From positions 1 to 48,900 of the forward strand of contig NZ_KB899225.1 of the NCBI RefSeq assembly GCF_000378085.1: a stretch of DNA of 48,900 nucleotides, written 5' to 3'. Both the position numbers and the translations under genes were made by a program. The notes under the pieces are model-generated. The model saw only the letters and a program-made list of their open reading frames with translations. It was not told where the DNA came from and did not search any database. Each line of letters starts with the position of its first letter. Positions within the stretch are counted from its first letter, which is position 1. The DNA comes from Hoylesella loescheii DSM 19665 = JCM 12249 = ATCC 15930 (GTDB taxonomy: Bacteria; Bacteroidota; Bacteroidia; Bacteroidales; Bacteroidaceae). Below, one piece after another: positions 1 to 8,944 of this stretch.

Positions 1-456
1 GAAGAACCAACCCATAGAGCATTTCCCTCTTTGGGCTATGCCCTTGAAAACTTTGTGAATATGTATTCTTTGATTCTTGCAGACACGCAGTGGTGTACTG
101 TCAACAAAGCTTATACCCGTGCATTTGCCCAGCAGGACCTTCTTGATAAACAAGGTTAAGGGTACGGCTACCTCCCTTTCCAATTCCACTAAACGGTTAT
201 AAGAAACAACATTGGGAAACAGATGGCGAAGATGCTTGCATACTTTTTCAAGATAGAAATGCTTAAAGCAGTGATAACCGGAAGCATGGAAAAGAATCAT
301 TATCAGCATGACTTCGGCCTTTGACATGGTGGAGCTTCGATGATATTTTCTTTTTCCAATAGGTTTTAGCGTATACTTTGCCGTCATTGCATCAAAAAAC
401 TTGCAGAAGTCATCTGCCATACAAAATATTTCAGTAACTTTGTCCTCGGTGATCAT
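1..456 (-). CDS. IS982-family transposase, N-terminal 152 codons (partial)
   Basis: This is a DDE transposase that would cut and move its own IS. The start ATG is at 454-456 and the frame is open to the window edge. The visible part has the N-terminal helical region (motifs ADDFCKFF and HRSSTMSKAEVML) and the first catalytic aspartate in FVDSTPLRVCKNQRIH, as expected for IS982 transposases. The other catalytic acidic residues lie beyond the edge. About 100 bp of IS end sequence precede the start. The family name is from recognition of motifs; the partial state is due to the window edge, not visible decay. Confidence 0.8.
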   Translation of the reverse strand, partial: MITEDKVTEIFCMADDFCKFFDAMTAKYTLKPIGKRKYHRSSTMSKAEVMLIMILFHASGYHCFKHFYLEKVCKHLRHLFPNVVSYNRLVELEREVAVPLTLFIKKVLLGKCTGISFVDSTPLRVCKNQRIHIHKVFKGIAQRGKCSMGWFF

Positions 457-559
457 GGCGATTTTTGTTCGTAATTATTTGAAAGTTAACACCTTAAAAT
501 TACAACAAATTTCGCTAATCACCAAATTTATAGACACTTATAATTCATCGAACTCACGT
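1..559 (-). mobile_element. IS982-family insertion sequence, left copy, truncated by window edge
   Basis: The reverse complement of this stretch matches 48343-48900 almost base for base. The likely IS end is an ACGTGAGTTCGA motif, read from about 559 leftward; both copies lose similarity just outside it. The element runs off the left edge. The two copies differ at a few positions near the transposase start (Asn/Asp and Tyr/Cys codons) and appear identical over roughly the last 400 bases, so they are two distinct genomic copies. Confidence 0.8.
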
Positions 560-1120
560 TAAATAAAGTCATTGGCATGGAATTCACCTACCAAAAGCCC
601 AACCGCGACATGGTAGTTAGGGCAAAGCAAGCCACTAATAGATGTGCCTAAATAAGGCCATTGGCATAAAATTCACCGCAAAAGTCCAACCGTTACGTGG
701 TAGTTGGCGCAATACAAGCCACTAATAGATATACCTAAACAATGCCATTCTCATGCGTCATGCATGATTATCTTTGAACTTGTGTATTTCTTTCTTCATA
801 TTATCTTTTCACCTTTTCACCTTTTCACCCTTTCACCTTTCGTTTCCCTGTACTTCCCAAAGCCCAACCGCTAGGTGGTAGTGAACGAAATGGCTCACAC
901 CCATAGCTTGGTTGTTACGAAGTTGATTGTTATTTCGAACAAACGCATTATTTGGCCCATCAAACCTCTTCGTCTCATCTTTTCGCTTCATGTCATTGAT
1001 ACTTGCCAATCAAACCTATTAACCCTTGTCAACCCAATAACGATTCTTTCGTGTTCCTTTTGATGGTATTGGCAATCAGATAGTTAAGCTACGCCATTCA
1101 ATTTTAGCAATTCCTGTGTT
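560..1120. repeat. Left intergenic repeat island (89-bp units)
   Basis: No convincing gene is present. Two consecutive units start at about 574 and 663 (period about 89 bp). Each contains GGCATNNAATTCACC, CCAACCG, GTGGTAGTT and GCCACTAATAGAT. A T/C-rich block of TTTTCACC repeats follows at about 806-848, then a third partial unit from about 862 (GCCCAACCGCTAGGTGGTAG). The same sequences occur inverted at 13437-13900, including a long near-match between 752-873 and 13489-13600. Short reading frames here are repeat translations. Confidence 0.7.
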
Positions 1121-1208
1121 GTTCCAGATGATATGGAACAACGTTCCAGACGACATGGAACAATGTTCCGGATGACATGGAATAACGTTCCAGATGACAT
1201 GGAACGAA
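1121..1208. repeat. 4 x 22-bp tandem array of GTTCC/GGAAC palindromes
   Basis: Four head-to-tail 22-bp units start at 1121, 1143, 1165 and 1187. Each has GTTCCAGAtGACATGGAAC, itself an inverted repeat, plus a 3-base linker. Related arrays with the same period are at 13060-13147 and 38767-38854. Period 22 is not a multiple of 3, and the array lies in an intergenic island, so coding is unlikely. Confidence 0.85.
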
Positions 1209-1373
1209 GCCGACACAAATATATTGATGTACAGGAAACAAAATGGCGCAAACACAAAGGCAATTAAACGTGACACATTGGATAGGGTACAACCGCCAGA
1301 CTGTTTAACAACAGATGGCGCTAGGCAAGTAAAACCATCCCCACGCAACGGCTAAGAGACGCATTAAAAAATA

Positions 1374-1471
1374 ACACGGAGACACAAGGAATATCGTGGA
1401 GTGGCGGCGATGGCGCAGTTTTCGTACACTTTGCGCATCGCTACATCTCCATATTCTTTGTGTCCCCGTGT
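1374..1471. repeat. Long imperfect inverted repeat (about 98 bp hairpin)
   Basis: The arms 1374-1394 and 1451-1471 are 21 bases each with two mismatches (ACACGGaGACACAAgGAATAT against its partner). Inside them, GGAG/CTCC and GCGATgGCGCA/TGCGCATCGC add further pairing around a short loop. It lies just downstream of the LRR gene stop (minus strand). It has no clear terminal T-run, so it is listed as a structured repeat and not as a terminator. No gene is seen in 1209-1552. Confidence 0.65.
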
Positions 1472-1552
1472 GAGAATAACGGTTCGTTGGTTAAGTGGGG
1501 GATGGCATTACTTGTTGGTTCTGGTTTCGCCATACACCACCATCTCAAGCCC

Positions 1553-3526
1553 TTACGGCACCATCAGTTTTTTACCCTTGTGAATGTAAATACCCTTTTG
1601 AGGCTTGGTGTTAAAACGAACGCCTTGCAGATTGAACCAAGTATTGTCTTCGTTGGCTGCTTCTGTCGACACTTTCTGTATGCCCGTAGACGCTTCTCCT
1701 TCGAATAAAAGTTTCAGGTTTGCACCTGCGTTCTTGTCGCTTAAATGGAAGAAGGCATGGAAGGGAGTGATTTTGGCGTCGTCGGAGGCTTGCACAAAAG
1801 TGGTGCCACCTGCTGTTCCATCAGCGTTAAAGGTATAAACAATGCCGTTAAGAAGCTTTTCTTCAGCCAGTTTTTTGATCAAATCCGCCTTATAAACAGC
1901 ATAGAGGTTATCTTTCTCCAAAGGTTTCGACTCTGCAACTTTGGGGTTTACTTCCACGTTTTCTGCAGAAATCTCAGTTCCATCGGACTCATATATATAA
2001 GGAGTGTTGGCCAGCAGCTCGTTTTTTTTAGCAAACGAGGCGACTGTTTCAGTTTCGCTTTGCTTTTTCATACCAGCAAATGCGTAGGCCTTTCCTTGTG
2101 GCTTGGCAGCGAAAGGCAACACGAGCGTTTCTTTCTGCTTGCTTTTGAAAGACGAACGATAGAACGTTGCCCGCTCGGCCATAAAGCTATAAGGAAGTTG
2201 ATAGGCAAGACTTGCTTCGAGGGCCAGTGCGTCGAAACTGTCGTCTAGGTGTATTTTAAAATGGCGGGTGTGGCGTTGTCCGTTATCTTTCGTTAGCACC
2301 ACGTTGCAATCGCGATAGCTTAGCGCCTGCCCTTTGGGTGCATATACGATGGTGTTTTCGGCAATTCCACCTAAAATAGCATTGCTTTCGCCCTCGCTTA
2401 ATGGTTTCATCGCCGACAAGTCGAGCGAAACGAGCGCCTTACATTGGGCAAAAGCGTTCTTGGAAAGCGATGCATCAATGCTTGCAGGCAACGCTATGTG
2501 ATGGAGTTTAACGATTTCTGTACCTTCAAAGAACGTAGACTTTATGCCATTTACGCGAAATTCGGGTTTCCATTTACCGGGGAAAGTGGGGTTGATCACG
2601 CTTTCTTTTAAGGCGCTAAACTCGCTGGTCCAAGCCATCTCGTCGCTCTTTTTATAAGCCGAAGCGGTGAAAACGCTAGGATATTGGGCAGCTTGCTCAA
2701 TTTTGTAAGTGATGTTTTCGGCGGTAAATTCGTCTTGGGGCACCATCGCGTTGATGGGAAGTAGTCCGTTGCAGAAGCTCTTCTTGTCATAGTTTTGTGG
2801 TTTTGTGGCAAACCAATGGCTGGCAACGCTTATGCCTTTATCGTGTACAATTGGCACTATATTTCTGTCGAACATATAGAAATCGCACGCTCCAGCACGC
2901 AGAAAGGCGTCTTCTTCAACGCTTATCAAACTAGGCGAAAGTACCACTATCTGGAGTTTGCAATCTTGAAAGGCAGCAACGGGGATGGTTGTTATCCGCC
3001 AGGGAAGCTGCATTTTGCTATCCGCAAATTGGTTTTCAACGAAAGACTCTTGTCCAATTGTGGCCAAATTTTCGGGCAGAAGGGCATGTTTAAGCTGTTT
3101 GCATCCCATAAAGGCGCCTCGACCTATGGCTGTTAGCGAAGCAGGATAACGAACGGAGGCCAGGCTGTTGCAGCCAGAAAAAACCTGTTCGCCTATCTCT
3201 TTAATTCCCTCTTCGAGTGTAACCTCGGTGAGTTTGCTGCAAAGGCTAAACGCAAAATTCGCCACTTTGGTTACCTTGTAGCTGCTATTATCGGCAGGGT
3301 TTATGATGTTGGCTGGCACAACAAGTTTGCCTTCGGCATACTGACTGATAGCAGCGTTCTTGCCGTTGCCTATCTCTGCGGTTGCATTTCCTGTGACATT
3401 AAACCACATCGGAATGGCTTTTCCGTTAAGCATGGCCGTTCCCTTAAATAGCGTTTCCTTATCTAGCGTGTTGGCAGAAAGCTGTGCGCACACTGCAAGA
3501 AACAGCAGTAAAATATATTTTTTCAT
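1553..3526 (-). CDS. Secreted BspA-like leucine-rich repeat protein
   Basis: 657 residues. Residues 1-18 form a signal peptide (MKKYILLLFLAVCAQLSA) without a lipobox. Residues about 85-200 carry BspA/LRR_5-type repeats (FAFSLCSKLTEVTLEEGIKE; VFSGCNSLASVRYPASLTAI; AFMGCKQLKHALLPENLATI), and a further repeat lies around 330-400. The C-terminus (WFNLQGVRFN...KGIYIHKGKKLMVP) is of a type common at the end of secreted Prevotella proteins and resembles a type IX secretion tail; that link is inference. BspA-type proteins are surface or secreted adhesins in this group. The gene follows the hydrolase at 3565-4998 after 38 bp on the same strand, so co-transcription is likely. No ligand can be predicted. 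Confidence 0.85.
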   Translation of the reverse strand: MKKYILLLFLAVCAQLSANTLDKETLFKGTAMLNGKAIPMWFNVTGNATAEIGNGKNAAISQYAEGKLVVPANIINPADNSSYKVTKVANFAFSLCSKLTEVTLEEGIKEIGEQVFSGCNSLASVRYPASLTAIGRGAFMGCKQLKHALLPENLATIGQESFVENQFADSKMQLPWRITTIPVAAFQDCKLQIVVLSPSLISVEEDAFLRAGACDFYMFDRNIVPIVHDKGISVASHWFATKPQNYDKKSFCNGLLPINAMVPQDEFTAENITYKIEQAAQYPSVFTASAYKKSDEMAWTSEFSALKESVINPTFPGKWKPEFRVNGIKSTFFEGTEIVKLHHIALPASIDASLSKNAFAQCKALVSLDLSAMKPLSEGESNAILGGIAENTIVYAPKGQALSYRDCNVVLTKDNGQRHTRHFKIHLDDSFDALALEASLAYQLPYSFMAERATFYRSSFKSKQKETLVLPFAAKPQGKAYAFAGMKKQSETETVASFAKKNELLANTPYIYESDGTEISAENVEVNPKVAESKPLEKDNLYAVYKADLIKKLAEEKLLNGIVYTFNADGTAGGTTFVQASDDAKITPFHAFFHLSDKNAGANLKLLFEGEASTGIQKVSTEAANEDNTWFNLQGVRFNTKPQKGIYIHKGKKLMVP

Positions 3527-3564
3527 ATTGATTCAGTGCTGATGATTTTGTTATCCCAATCCAT

Positions 3565-4998
3565 TTATGGGTTAAACTTGTTCCAAGACTCTTCTCCTCC
3601 GGCAATGGCATTAACGCCCATCTCCTCATAACTCTGTCCCAAGATAGCGAAGTAGAAGGACCTTCCGCTACCCCCATGATTACCTTTGTCCGTATAGGTG
3701 TACTTGATGATGGTGGGATTTGCATCTGTACGCATCTTTTGATATGCGCTTTCGGCATTGCTGATGGGCACGACCTCGTCTACTTTTGAATGGAAAAGAT
3801 AGATGGGATGTTTGGGTTTCCACCCTTCGGTAAGGTTGTTTACGGTGAGGGCGGTATATAAGTCGTCGAATTTAGGGTTCTTTTCGGTGGGTTCGCCTTT
3901 CATTTTCTTGCTCGTAAACTCAAAAGCGTCGGGGTTAAATATCTCTGATACCTTGATGTATTCTCCCTTCGCGTCTTTTTGGAAGTTGAATGTCTGCTTT
4001 AATTTTTTCTGTATTTCGTCGGTGGCCAATTCCTTTTTCTCAATCCATTCAACAATACCCGTGTTGAGAAAGCGCGCATTGAAGTAATCGCTCATGGCGT
4101 GTCGGCGCATGTAAGGGTTATAGTCGAGCATGCCCTTGATGATAAGGGGCAGCGCAACGGGCATGTACACCTTGTCTTCAGCGATGTAGGTGCGCAGCGT
4201 GGCGATGGGGTCGTAAGGGCCGTCGCCACATACCGAGCCACCCAGTTGCAGGTCGGTATCAAGGAAATTGGTCTCTATAAACCGTTGACAAGCCATGGCA
4301 ACAGACCCTCCTTGCGAATAACCCACGCAGATAGTTTTCCAATTATCCCTGATTTTAGCTCTGTTTTTCTTACTTGTTTTATAAAGTTCGATACCGTAAC
4401 GAAGGGCATCCACGCTCTGCCGAGCAGTTATCTCTTGGGCCAGATAGGGGTGTGCCTCGTTTCGGGTGATGCCATATCCTTGATAGTCGGGTAAAATAAC
4501 CAAGCAGTTGTAGGCCAAGTCAGAAGCACTTTTGTTTTTTGCATGCATGATGAGCATGCCCACGTCGCTTTGCCAAGTGCCTGTTGTGATATACTCGGAT
4601 GGTGCGCTGGCATTGTCGGTTATGGTGACATGACATCCCAAAATGATATTGTTGATAGGTGTGGTATACTTTGTTGGCATCGCTGCTAAGGCCGTAAGGG
4701 TTATAGGTTCGCCTTTGGCGCTGATGCTTGGATAAGTATAGCGGTAGTATTCGTAGCCGTTCCAGTTATTCTTATAATGGTCTTTGTTGTCGTCGTCGAA
4801 GCCGTTCCCACGTGTATGTGCCGCGTCTTTGGGGCGTTCGAAAGCTTTAACGCCACGTTCAATAATCTTTGCATCCGTGGCATTTACGCCAGTGCGGATG
4901 GTGGAAAAGTCGCGCTGTGCAGCAACAGATACGCTGAAAACGAACGCAACAATTAAGCACAGCTGCCTACAAAGTTTGTTTGCTGAAATCCTGTTCAT
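3565..4998 (-). CDS. Secreted alpha/beta hydrolase, secretory-lipase-like
   Basis: 477 residues with an N-terminal signal peptide ending near VSVAAQ (about residue 27). The nucleophile elbow GYSQGG (Ser at about residue 228), an Asp in KVDEVVP and a His in KGNHGGSG are in the right order for a Ser-Asp-His alpha/beta hydrolase. The overall pattern (LVILPDYQGYG, SVDALRYGIELYK) resembles the secretory lipase (LIP, PF03583) family. Substrate is unknown; an ester or peptide are both possible. It is the first gene of a likely two-gene unit with the LRR protein. A promoter candidate lies at 5156-5186, giving a leader of about 150 nt. Confidence 0.8.
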   Translation of the reverse strand: MNRISANKLCRQLCLIVAFVFSVSVAAQRDFSTIRTGVNATDAKIIERGVKAFERPKDAAHTRGNGFDDDNKDHYKNNWNGYEYYRYTYPSISAKGEPITLTALAAMPTKYTTPINNIILGCHVTITDNASAPSEYITTGTWQSDVGMLIMHAKNKSASDLAYNCLVILPDYQGYGITRNEAHPYLAQEITARQSVDALRYGIELYKTSKKNRAKIRDNWKTICVGYSQGGSVAMACQRFIETNFLDTDLQLGGSVCGDGPYDPIATLRTYIAEDKVYMPVALPLIIKGMLDYNPYMRRHAMSDYFNARFLNTGIVEWIEKKELATDEIQKKLKQTFNFQKDAKGEYIKVSEIFNPDAFEFTSKKMKGEPTEKNPKFDDLYTALTVNNLTEGWKPKHPIYLFHSKVDEVVPISNAESAYQKMRTDANPTIIKYTYTDKGNHGGSGRSFYFAILGQSYEEMGVNAIAGGEESWNKFNP

Positions 4999-5155
4999 TT
5001 TAATTAGGTGTAATTGATTATGCCAATATCTACTGGTTGGGTTAAAATAATAAAAACATTAATTGTTAATCAGTTTGGCGTAGGCACAATTCAAGCAGCT
5101 TAAACAATACTGAATTCATTAGGCGCCATCATCGTAGCTACGCACAATTTGCTTG

Positions 5156-5186
5156 CAAAGTTCCGAAAAAATATCGAAAGCTGCAA
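5156..5186 (-). promoter_or_regulatory. Candidate Bacteroidetes promoter for the hydrolase-LRR unit
   Basis: On the minus strand a TTG (5184-5186), 20 bases, then GAACTTTG (5156-5163), one mismatch from TAnnTTTG. The hydrolase start is about 150 nt downstream. The rest of 4999-5398 shows no gene; a weak CCCTGCA/TGCAGGG stem occurs near 5270-5300 without a T-run. Confidence 0.45.
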
Positions 5187-5398
5187 GAAGTATAACGATG
5201 TTTTACCGGACATCGAAGTCGTGAATCTCTAGGAGAATGGGCATTTCAATTTGGTAACAGATGTAGTAATGCCCTGCAGAGAGCGGGGAGATGCAGGGTG
5301 TGCATAGGGTAATTGATGTTTTAGTTATGCGTTATGATGTATGCCAGAAATTTATATCGCTATATGTGGATAGGGAGAGAGATAGCGTACAAGATCTG

Positions 5399-6040
5399 TT
5401 AGTGTAAGATAACGGTATTAGTTCCTGCTTTTCGTACAGAACGAAACATATAGAAGAGAAGCATCGCTGAAGACCCCAACAGGGCCAACGCCATATCTTT
5501 TTGTGCATCCCACATGTCTCCTTGCTGACCATTATAGCTGTCGGCTGCATCTGATGACATAACAATGGTTAGCAGCCATTCAAACAGTTCGTATATCATA
5601 CTACCCGTTTGAATCATCAGCCAGGCCATAAAAACTGCAATGAAACGTTGTTGTTTAAAGCATTTCTTGCAGACAAAGACTAGGTATGGGAACAGCAATA
5701 CACCAAAAGAAAAATGCACCAAGCGGTCGTAGTGGTTACGAGGATCTTGAAAGAAACCCGAATCAACTATCCCCAACGAAACCGCAAACTCTTTATAGGG
5801 TACGTACGAATAGATATAGCGTGCGCCAATAACGTGCAGGATGGTAAAACATACGAGTCCTACAAACGCCGATATGGGCATTGCTTTCTTAAAAACATCG
5901 GTGATTAGTGGAATGAACAATAAAACTGTTCCAATGTGTTGAAGCAGTTGTTCGTGGGGATAAATAGGGTTTATGCATGTTATTATCGTAGCAATTGCCA
6001 CAAATAGAACAAGCGTAAGTTTTGTTTTGTCTATTTTCAT
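5399..6040 (-). CDS. YjdF/DUF2238 family membrane protein
   Basis: 213 residues with about six hydrophobic segments (LVLFVAIATIITC; IGTVLLFIPLITDV; FVGLVCFTILHVIG; FSFGVLLFPYLVFVC; FIAVFMAWLMIQTGS; MALALLGSSAMLLFYMF). The loop signature HYDRLVHFSFG followed by YELFEW and GDMWDAQKDM is characteristic of the DUF2238 (YjdF) family of inner-membrane proteins, whose function is not established. No operon partner is evident: 468 bp separate it from the next upstream gene, and the LRR-hydrolase pair starts about 400 bp downstream. Confidence 0.85.
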   Translation of the reverse strand: MKIDKTKLTLVLFVAIATIITCINPIYPHEQLLQHIGTVLLFIPLITDVFKKAMPISAFVGLVCFTILHVIGARYIYSYVPYKEFAVSLGIVDSGFFQDPRNHYDRLVHFSFGVLLFPYLVFVCKKCFKQQRFIAVFMAWLMIQTGSMIYELFEWLLTIVMSSDAADSYNGQQGDMWDAQKDMALALLGSSAMLLFYMFRSVRKAGTNTVILH

Positions 6041-6508
6041 ATTGTTTATCTAATATAGCATTTTATCTTTCTCGTTTAGCTAAGGGTGCAGGAACTATGC
6101 ACATACCCGTTGCAAAATCTTGTAGTTGCAAGGCGAATAGTAAAATAACAACCTTTGGTGGTTTAAACTTTTAGCAGTGCAAATCCTGCTTGTTTCTTGG
6201 AGAAACATAATGTAATATGCGAATGAAAGGCTGCCCTCATGATCCAAATGAGTAAGGCCAAACTTGCCTTTGTACATTACTATGCCGAGAAAACAGGCTT
6301 CTTGTAGAGTGAGAAAAGGGAAACAGATAGGTCGTGGATAGTGAAATCTGAAACATTTGTTGAACTATAGTGAGTTTTCTAGAACATGCCTTAAGTCTCT
6401 CTCAACTTTTTCTAGGATAGAAAAGCACGGTTTAGCCGTCTCTCTTTTCTGTAATCAGCCATTGGTAACAGGTATAGAAAGCAATGGGCAACAGGATGTT
6501 CGGCTACG
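6041..6508. other. Intergenic region without recognisable feature
   Basis: I see no gene with convincing start, length or family here, and no clear repeat. It holds the upstream region of the YjdF-like gene and the 3' side of the thioredoxin-like gene, both on the minus strand. Confidence 0.5.
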
Positions 6509-8515
6509 TTACCTTGTTATTACATTAGCATTGTTACTTAAAACCTTTATTAATCGTGCAAGTCCCGCAGGGGTACGAGGATCAATATCCAAGTCCATTA
6601 TGTTGCCTTCAGGAGAAATCAACCTATATGCGGGATAGGAAGAAAGTTTGATATGTCTCTCAAAAATAGCCTGTTGGTTGGGTGGTAAATTATAGTGCAC
6701 ACAGTTGTCTTCTGTTAACTTGTATTCTTGAATGCAATTTTTCCATGCTTCTACGGGGCTATTGTTGGCAAGATACATAAAAATTACATCGTATGGAGCG
6801 AGTGATTTGAACAGTTCTTGGCTATGCGACAGCGCCTCTTTACATGGACCGCACCAGGTTCCCCAAGCATCTAGGAGAATATAATGTCCGCGATAAGGTG
6901 ATGTTATTTTGTTAAACAACTCTTTCCCATCCTCTATCCCCGACACGTCTGCATTGTTTTTTAGATATTTATCATGCTTTTGGCTCTGCTGTTCAATAGT
7001 AAGATATTTTAAATGCTCTTGCATCACAATGTCTTTTGCATAAGCCATTTCAACGTTAGTGTTCAATTCGCACAACAGCGGTTGAGGAAGTGAATGACAT
7101 TGGCGCTCTATAGTTTTGCAGTAGCGAGCAGCAAGCAGAATATCTTTTAGTTCTTGCGTGCATCCCAACGAGTCGATAGCGAAGTTGTAGCATCTTATAT
7201 TGTAGGCCTCTATCTCTGTGGCATATTTCTTCGAGAGGCTTTCAAATGCTCTCCAAACATCGCTGTTCTCGTTCTTATATGTTTGGTATATAGTTCTTTT
7301 TTCTTCGTCGTTTGTGGTGTTACCAAACTTAATCTGCATCTCTTTATCTATTTTATCCCACCTCGCCAGCATTACCTTCTCCTTGTCGGTTAACCCCATC
7401 TTATACATCTTATCTGCATTTTGAAGTGTTTCAGCGAATGTTTTTTCCGTGTAATCATTAAGGAGATCAGTCATAAACCACACCATTTCTCTATATAATG
7501 TGGCAGGTTTTGCTGGGTACTTCCAAAAGTTTTGATATAAGTATTCACGAATATCTTGTGGTAATTTAAATGTTGGCGTACTGTATTTTGATTGACTAAT
7601 AGCGTATGCCACATTATACTTCATACTTGATTGCACATATTCTTTAAAACGATCTGAGAGATTGGGGTTGTCAGCCATTAGTTTCTTGAAACTCTCTTCA
7701 CTGCGTTGAACATGAATTTTCACTCGTTCCATAAAGTCAGAGAAGGGCTCTCTATCTTCTTTTACTTTCAAATGGGGCACGAAACTAAATCGTAACATCT
7801 CATTCTGTAAACGCGCATTCGCCCCCATGAAAAAACGTTCACCAGTTTTGAAGTCACATAAGAGAAAGTAGGTTTCACCAGGTTCAAACACCGACATGAT
7901 GCGGGCGCGTTGCTGGTCGAGGTAAACTTCAGTAGTGTTGACTAGTGGAAACGTCAGGCGGAAAAAGCCATTGTTGTCTATTTCCGCAGTGCATAATGGA
8001 TCCTTGTCTGTAAATACGTCAGAATAAACAACATCAAAGTGTTTCTTCTCCGATTTACTTGCGGGCATGTTACGCATCCACCCAACAAGAGTAACCTGTT
8101 CTCCATGCTTATAATGTGTATCTTTAATGGGTGAATGGTCTTTTACAGGATAATCTGGCAATTGTTGTGTCGTTATTCTTTGGCAAATGATAGAATGAGA
8201 ATTGTCAAATACAATCTTTCGTAAGTTGTTTTTCTGTTCAATCACCTCGAGAGAAATGTCTTTTGTCCCATTTGTTATAAGAAAACGATATTTCCCTTTC
8301 TTTTGTTCCTTTTGCTTATACTTCCAAAAATGAGCCTTGTAAACCACACCGTCTTCATAAAAGCCAATCGCCCAATCGCCTGTTTTAATGTCTCTCCAAT
8401 TCGACATGGAAAGCTCACCTATACTATTGTCTAATGCATTAGTTTGCAATAAGTTGCTGGCTAAGAGAAGAACACTATCAAATAGAATAATTGTAAAAAG
8501 GAGAAATCTCTTCAT
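6509..8515 (-). CDS. Large TlpA/ResA-like thioredoxin-fold protein
   Basis: 668 residues. Residues 1-20 are a signal peptide (MKRFLLFTIILFDSVLLLAS). The C-terminal domain (from about residue 535) is a TlpA-type thioredoxin fold: LLDAWGTWCGPCKEAL with the redox CGPC at about residues 553-556, then the cis-proline segment SSYPAYRLISPEGNI. The N-terminal 500 residues contain a beta-rich part (VTLVGWMRNMP; GFFRLTFPLVN) like the DUF4369-type extension of Bacteroidetes TlpA proteins and a long helical middle. It probably acts as a periplasmic thiol-disulphide reductant; the partner is unknown. It stands alone, transcribed towards the YjdF-like gene. Confidence 0.85.
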   Translation of the reverse strand: MKRFLLFTIILFDSVLLLASNLLQTNALDNSIGELSMSNWRDIKTGDWAIGFYEDGVVYKAHFWKYKQKEQKKGKYRFLITNGTKDISLEVIEQKNNLRKIVFDNSHSIICQRITTQQLPDYPVKDHSPIKDTHYKHGEQVTLVGWMRNMPASKSEKKHFDVVYSDVFTDKDPLCTAEIDNNGFFRLTFPLVNTTEVYLDQQRARIMSVFEPGETYFLLCDFKTGERFFMGANARLQNEMLRFSFVPHLKVKEDREPFSDFMERVKIHVQRSEESFKKLMADNPNLSDRFKEYVQSSMKYNVAYAISQSKYSTPTFKLPQDIREYLYQNFWKYPAKPATLYREMVWFMTDLLNDYTEKTFAETLQNADKMYKMGLTDKEKVMLARWDKIDKEMQIKFGNTTNDEEKRTIYQTYKNENSDVWRAFESLSKKYATEIEAYNIRCYNFAIDSLGCTQELKDILLAARYCKTIERQCHSLPQPLLCELNTNVEMAYAKDIVMQEHLKYLTIEQQSQKHDKYLKNNADVSGIEDGKELFNKITSPYRGHYILLDAWGTWCGPCKEALSHSQELFKSLAPYDVIFMYLANNSPVEAWKNCIQEYKLTEDNCVHYNLPPNQQAIFERHIKLSSYPAYRLISPEGNIMDLDIDPRTPAGLARLIKVLSNNANVITR

Positions 8516-8590
8516 GTCAGTGATGTTTCATTTGTGGGGTTGTTGTTTATGTCAAATAGGTTTTTGGAGACTCTCCACTAGTGGTGAACC

Positions 8591-8640
8591 AAAAAAGAAA
8601 GGAAGCAATCATATCTTGTTGATATAAAACTGCTTCCTTT
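8591..8640 (-). terminator. Rho-independent terminator after tRNA-Leu
   Basis: On the minus strand AAAGGAAGCA (8631-8640 side) pairs with TGCTTCCTTT (8598-8607 side) around a 23-base AT-rich loop, followed by a T-run (8591-8596). It starts 10 bases after the tRNA 3' end. Confidence 0.8.
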
Positions 8641-8650
8641 ATTATTGTCG

Positions 8651-8732
8651 TACCCAGACCCGGGGTCGAACCGGGATGGATTGCTCCACTGGTGTTTGAG
8701 ACCAGCGCGTCTACCGATTCCGCCATCTGGGC
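8651..8732 (-). tRNA. tRNA-Leu(CAA)
   Basis: The minus strand gives acceptor stem GCCCAGA/TCTGGGT (G-U at the first pair), a D arm with GGTAGACGC, anticodon stem CTGGT/ACCAG with loop CTCAAAC (anticodon CAA, reading UUG), a long variable arm as in tRNA-Leu (TGGAGCAATCCA) and T arm CCCGG-TTCGACC-CCGGG. The discriminator base is A; CCA is not encoded. Confidence 0.95.
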
Positions 8733-8742
8733 TTAGCGAGTG

Positions 8743-8773
8743 CAAAGGTACATATATTTTTCGAACAAGCAAA
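8743..8773 (-). promoter_or_regulatory. Promoter of tRNA-Leu
   Basis: Minus strand TTTG (8770-8773), 19 bases, TACCTTTG (8743-8750): a full match to the Bacteroidetes housekeeping promoter TTTG/TAnnTTTG. The tRNA begins about 10 bases downstream. Nothing else is seen in 8774-8944. Confidence 0.8.
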
Positions 8774-8944
8774 GGATTTCGTTAAAAAACTCATGACGAA
8801 GCGTTTTTGGGCCGAATGCATAGGTGGCTGTGGGGGAATTCACGATGATTGCGATCAAATTAACGATGAACGTGGCCAGACTAAGCACCGATAGGATTTA
8901 CCAATACTGATGATAATGGCCGAATTATAGACTAACAGACTTGT

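Noticed and set aside
1076..1348. Small protein rich in WN, GTLFH and HLE repeats
   Set aside because: It is a translation of the 22-bp palindromic array; the reading frame shifts relative to the repeat, and similar spurious frames occur at the other two arrays.
8578..8772. 64-residue minus-strand frame (LVRKIYVPLHSLSPDGGIGRRAG)
   Set aside because: It covers the tRNA-Leu gene and its terminator; a well-known type of spurious translation over a tRNA.
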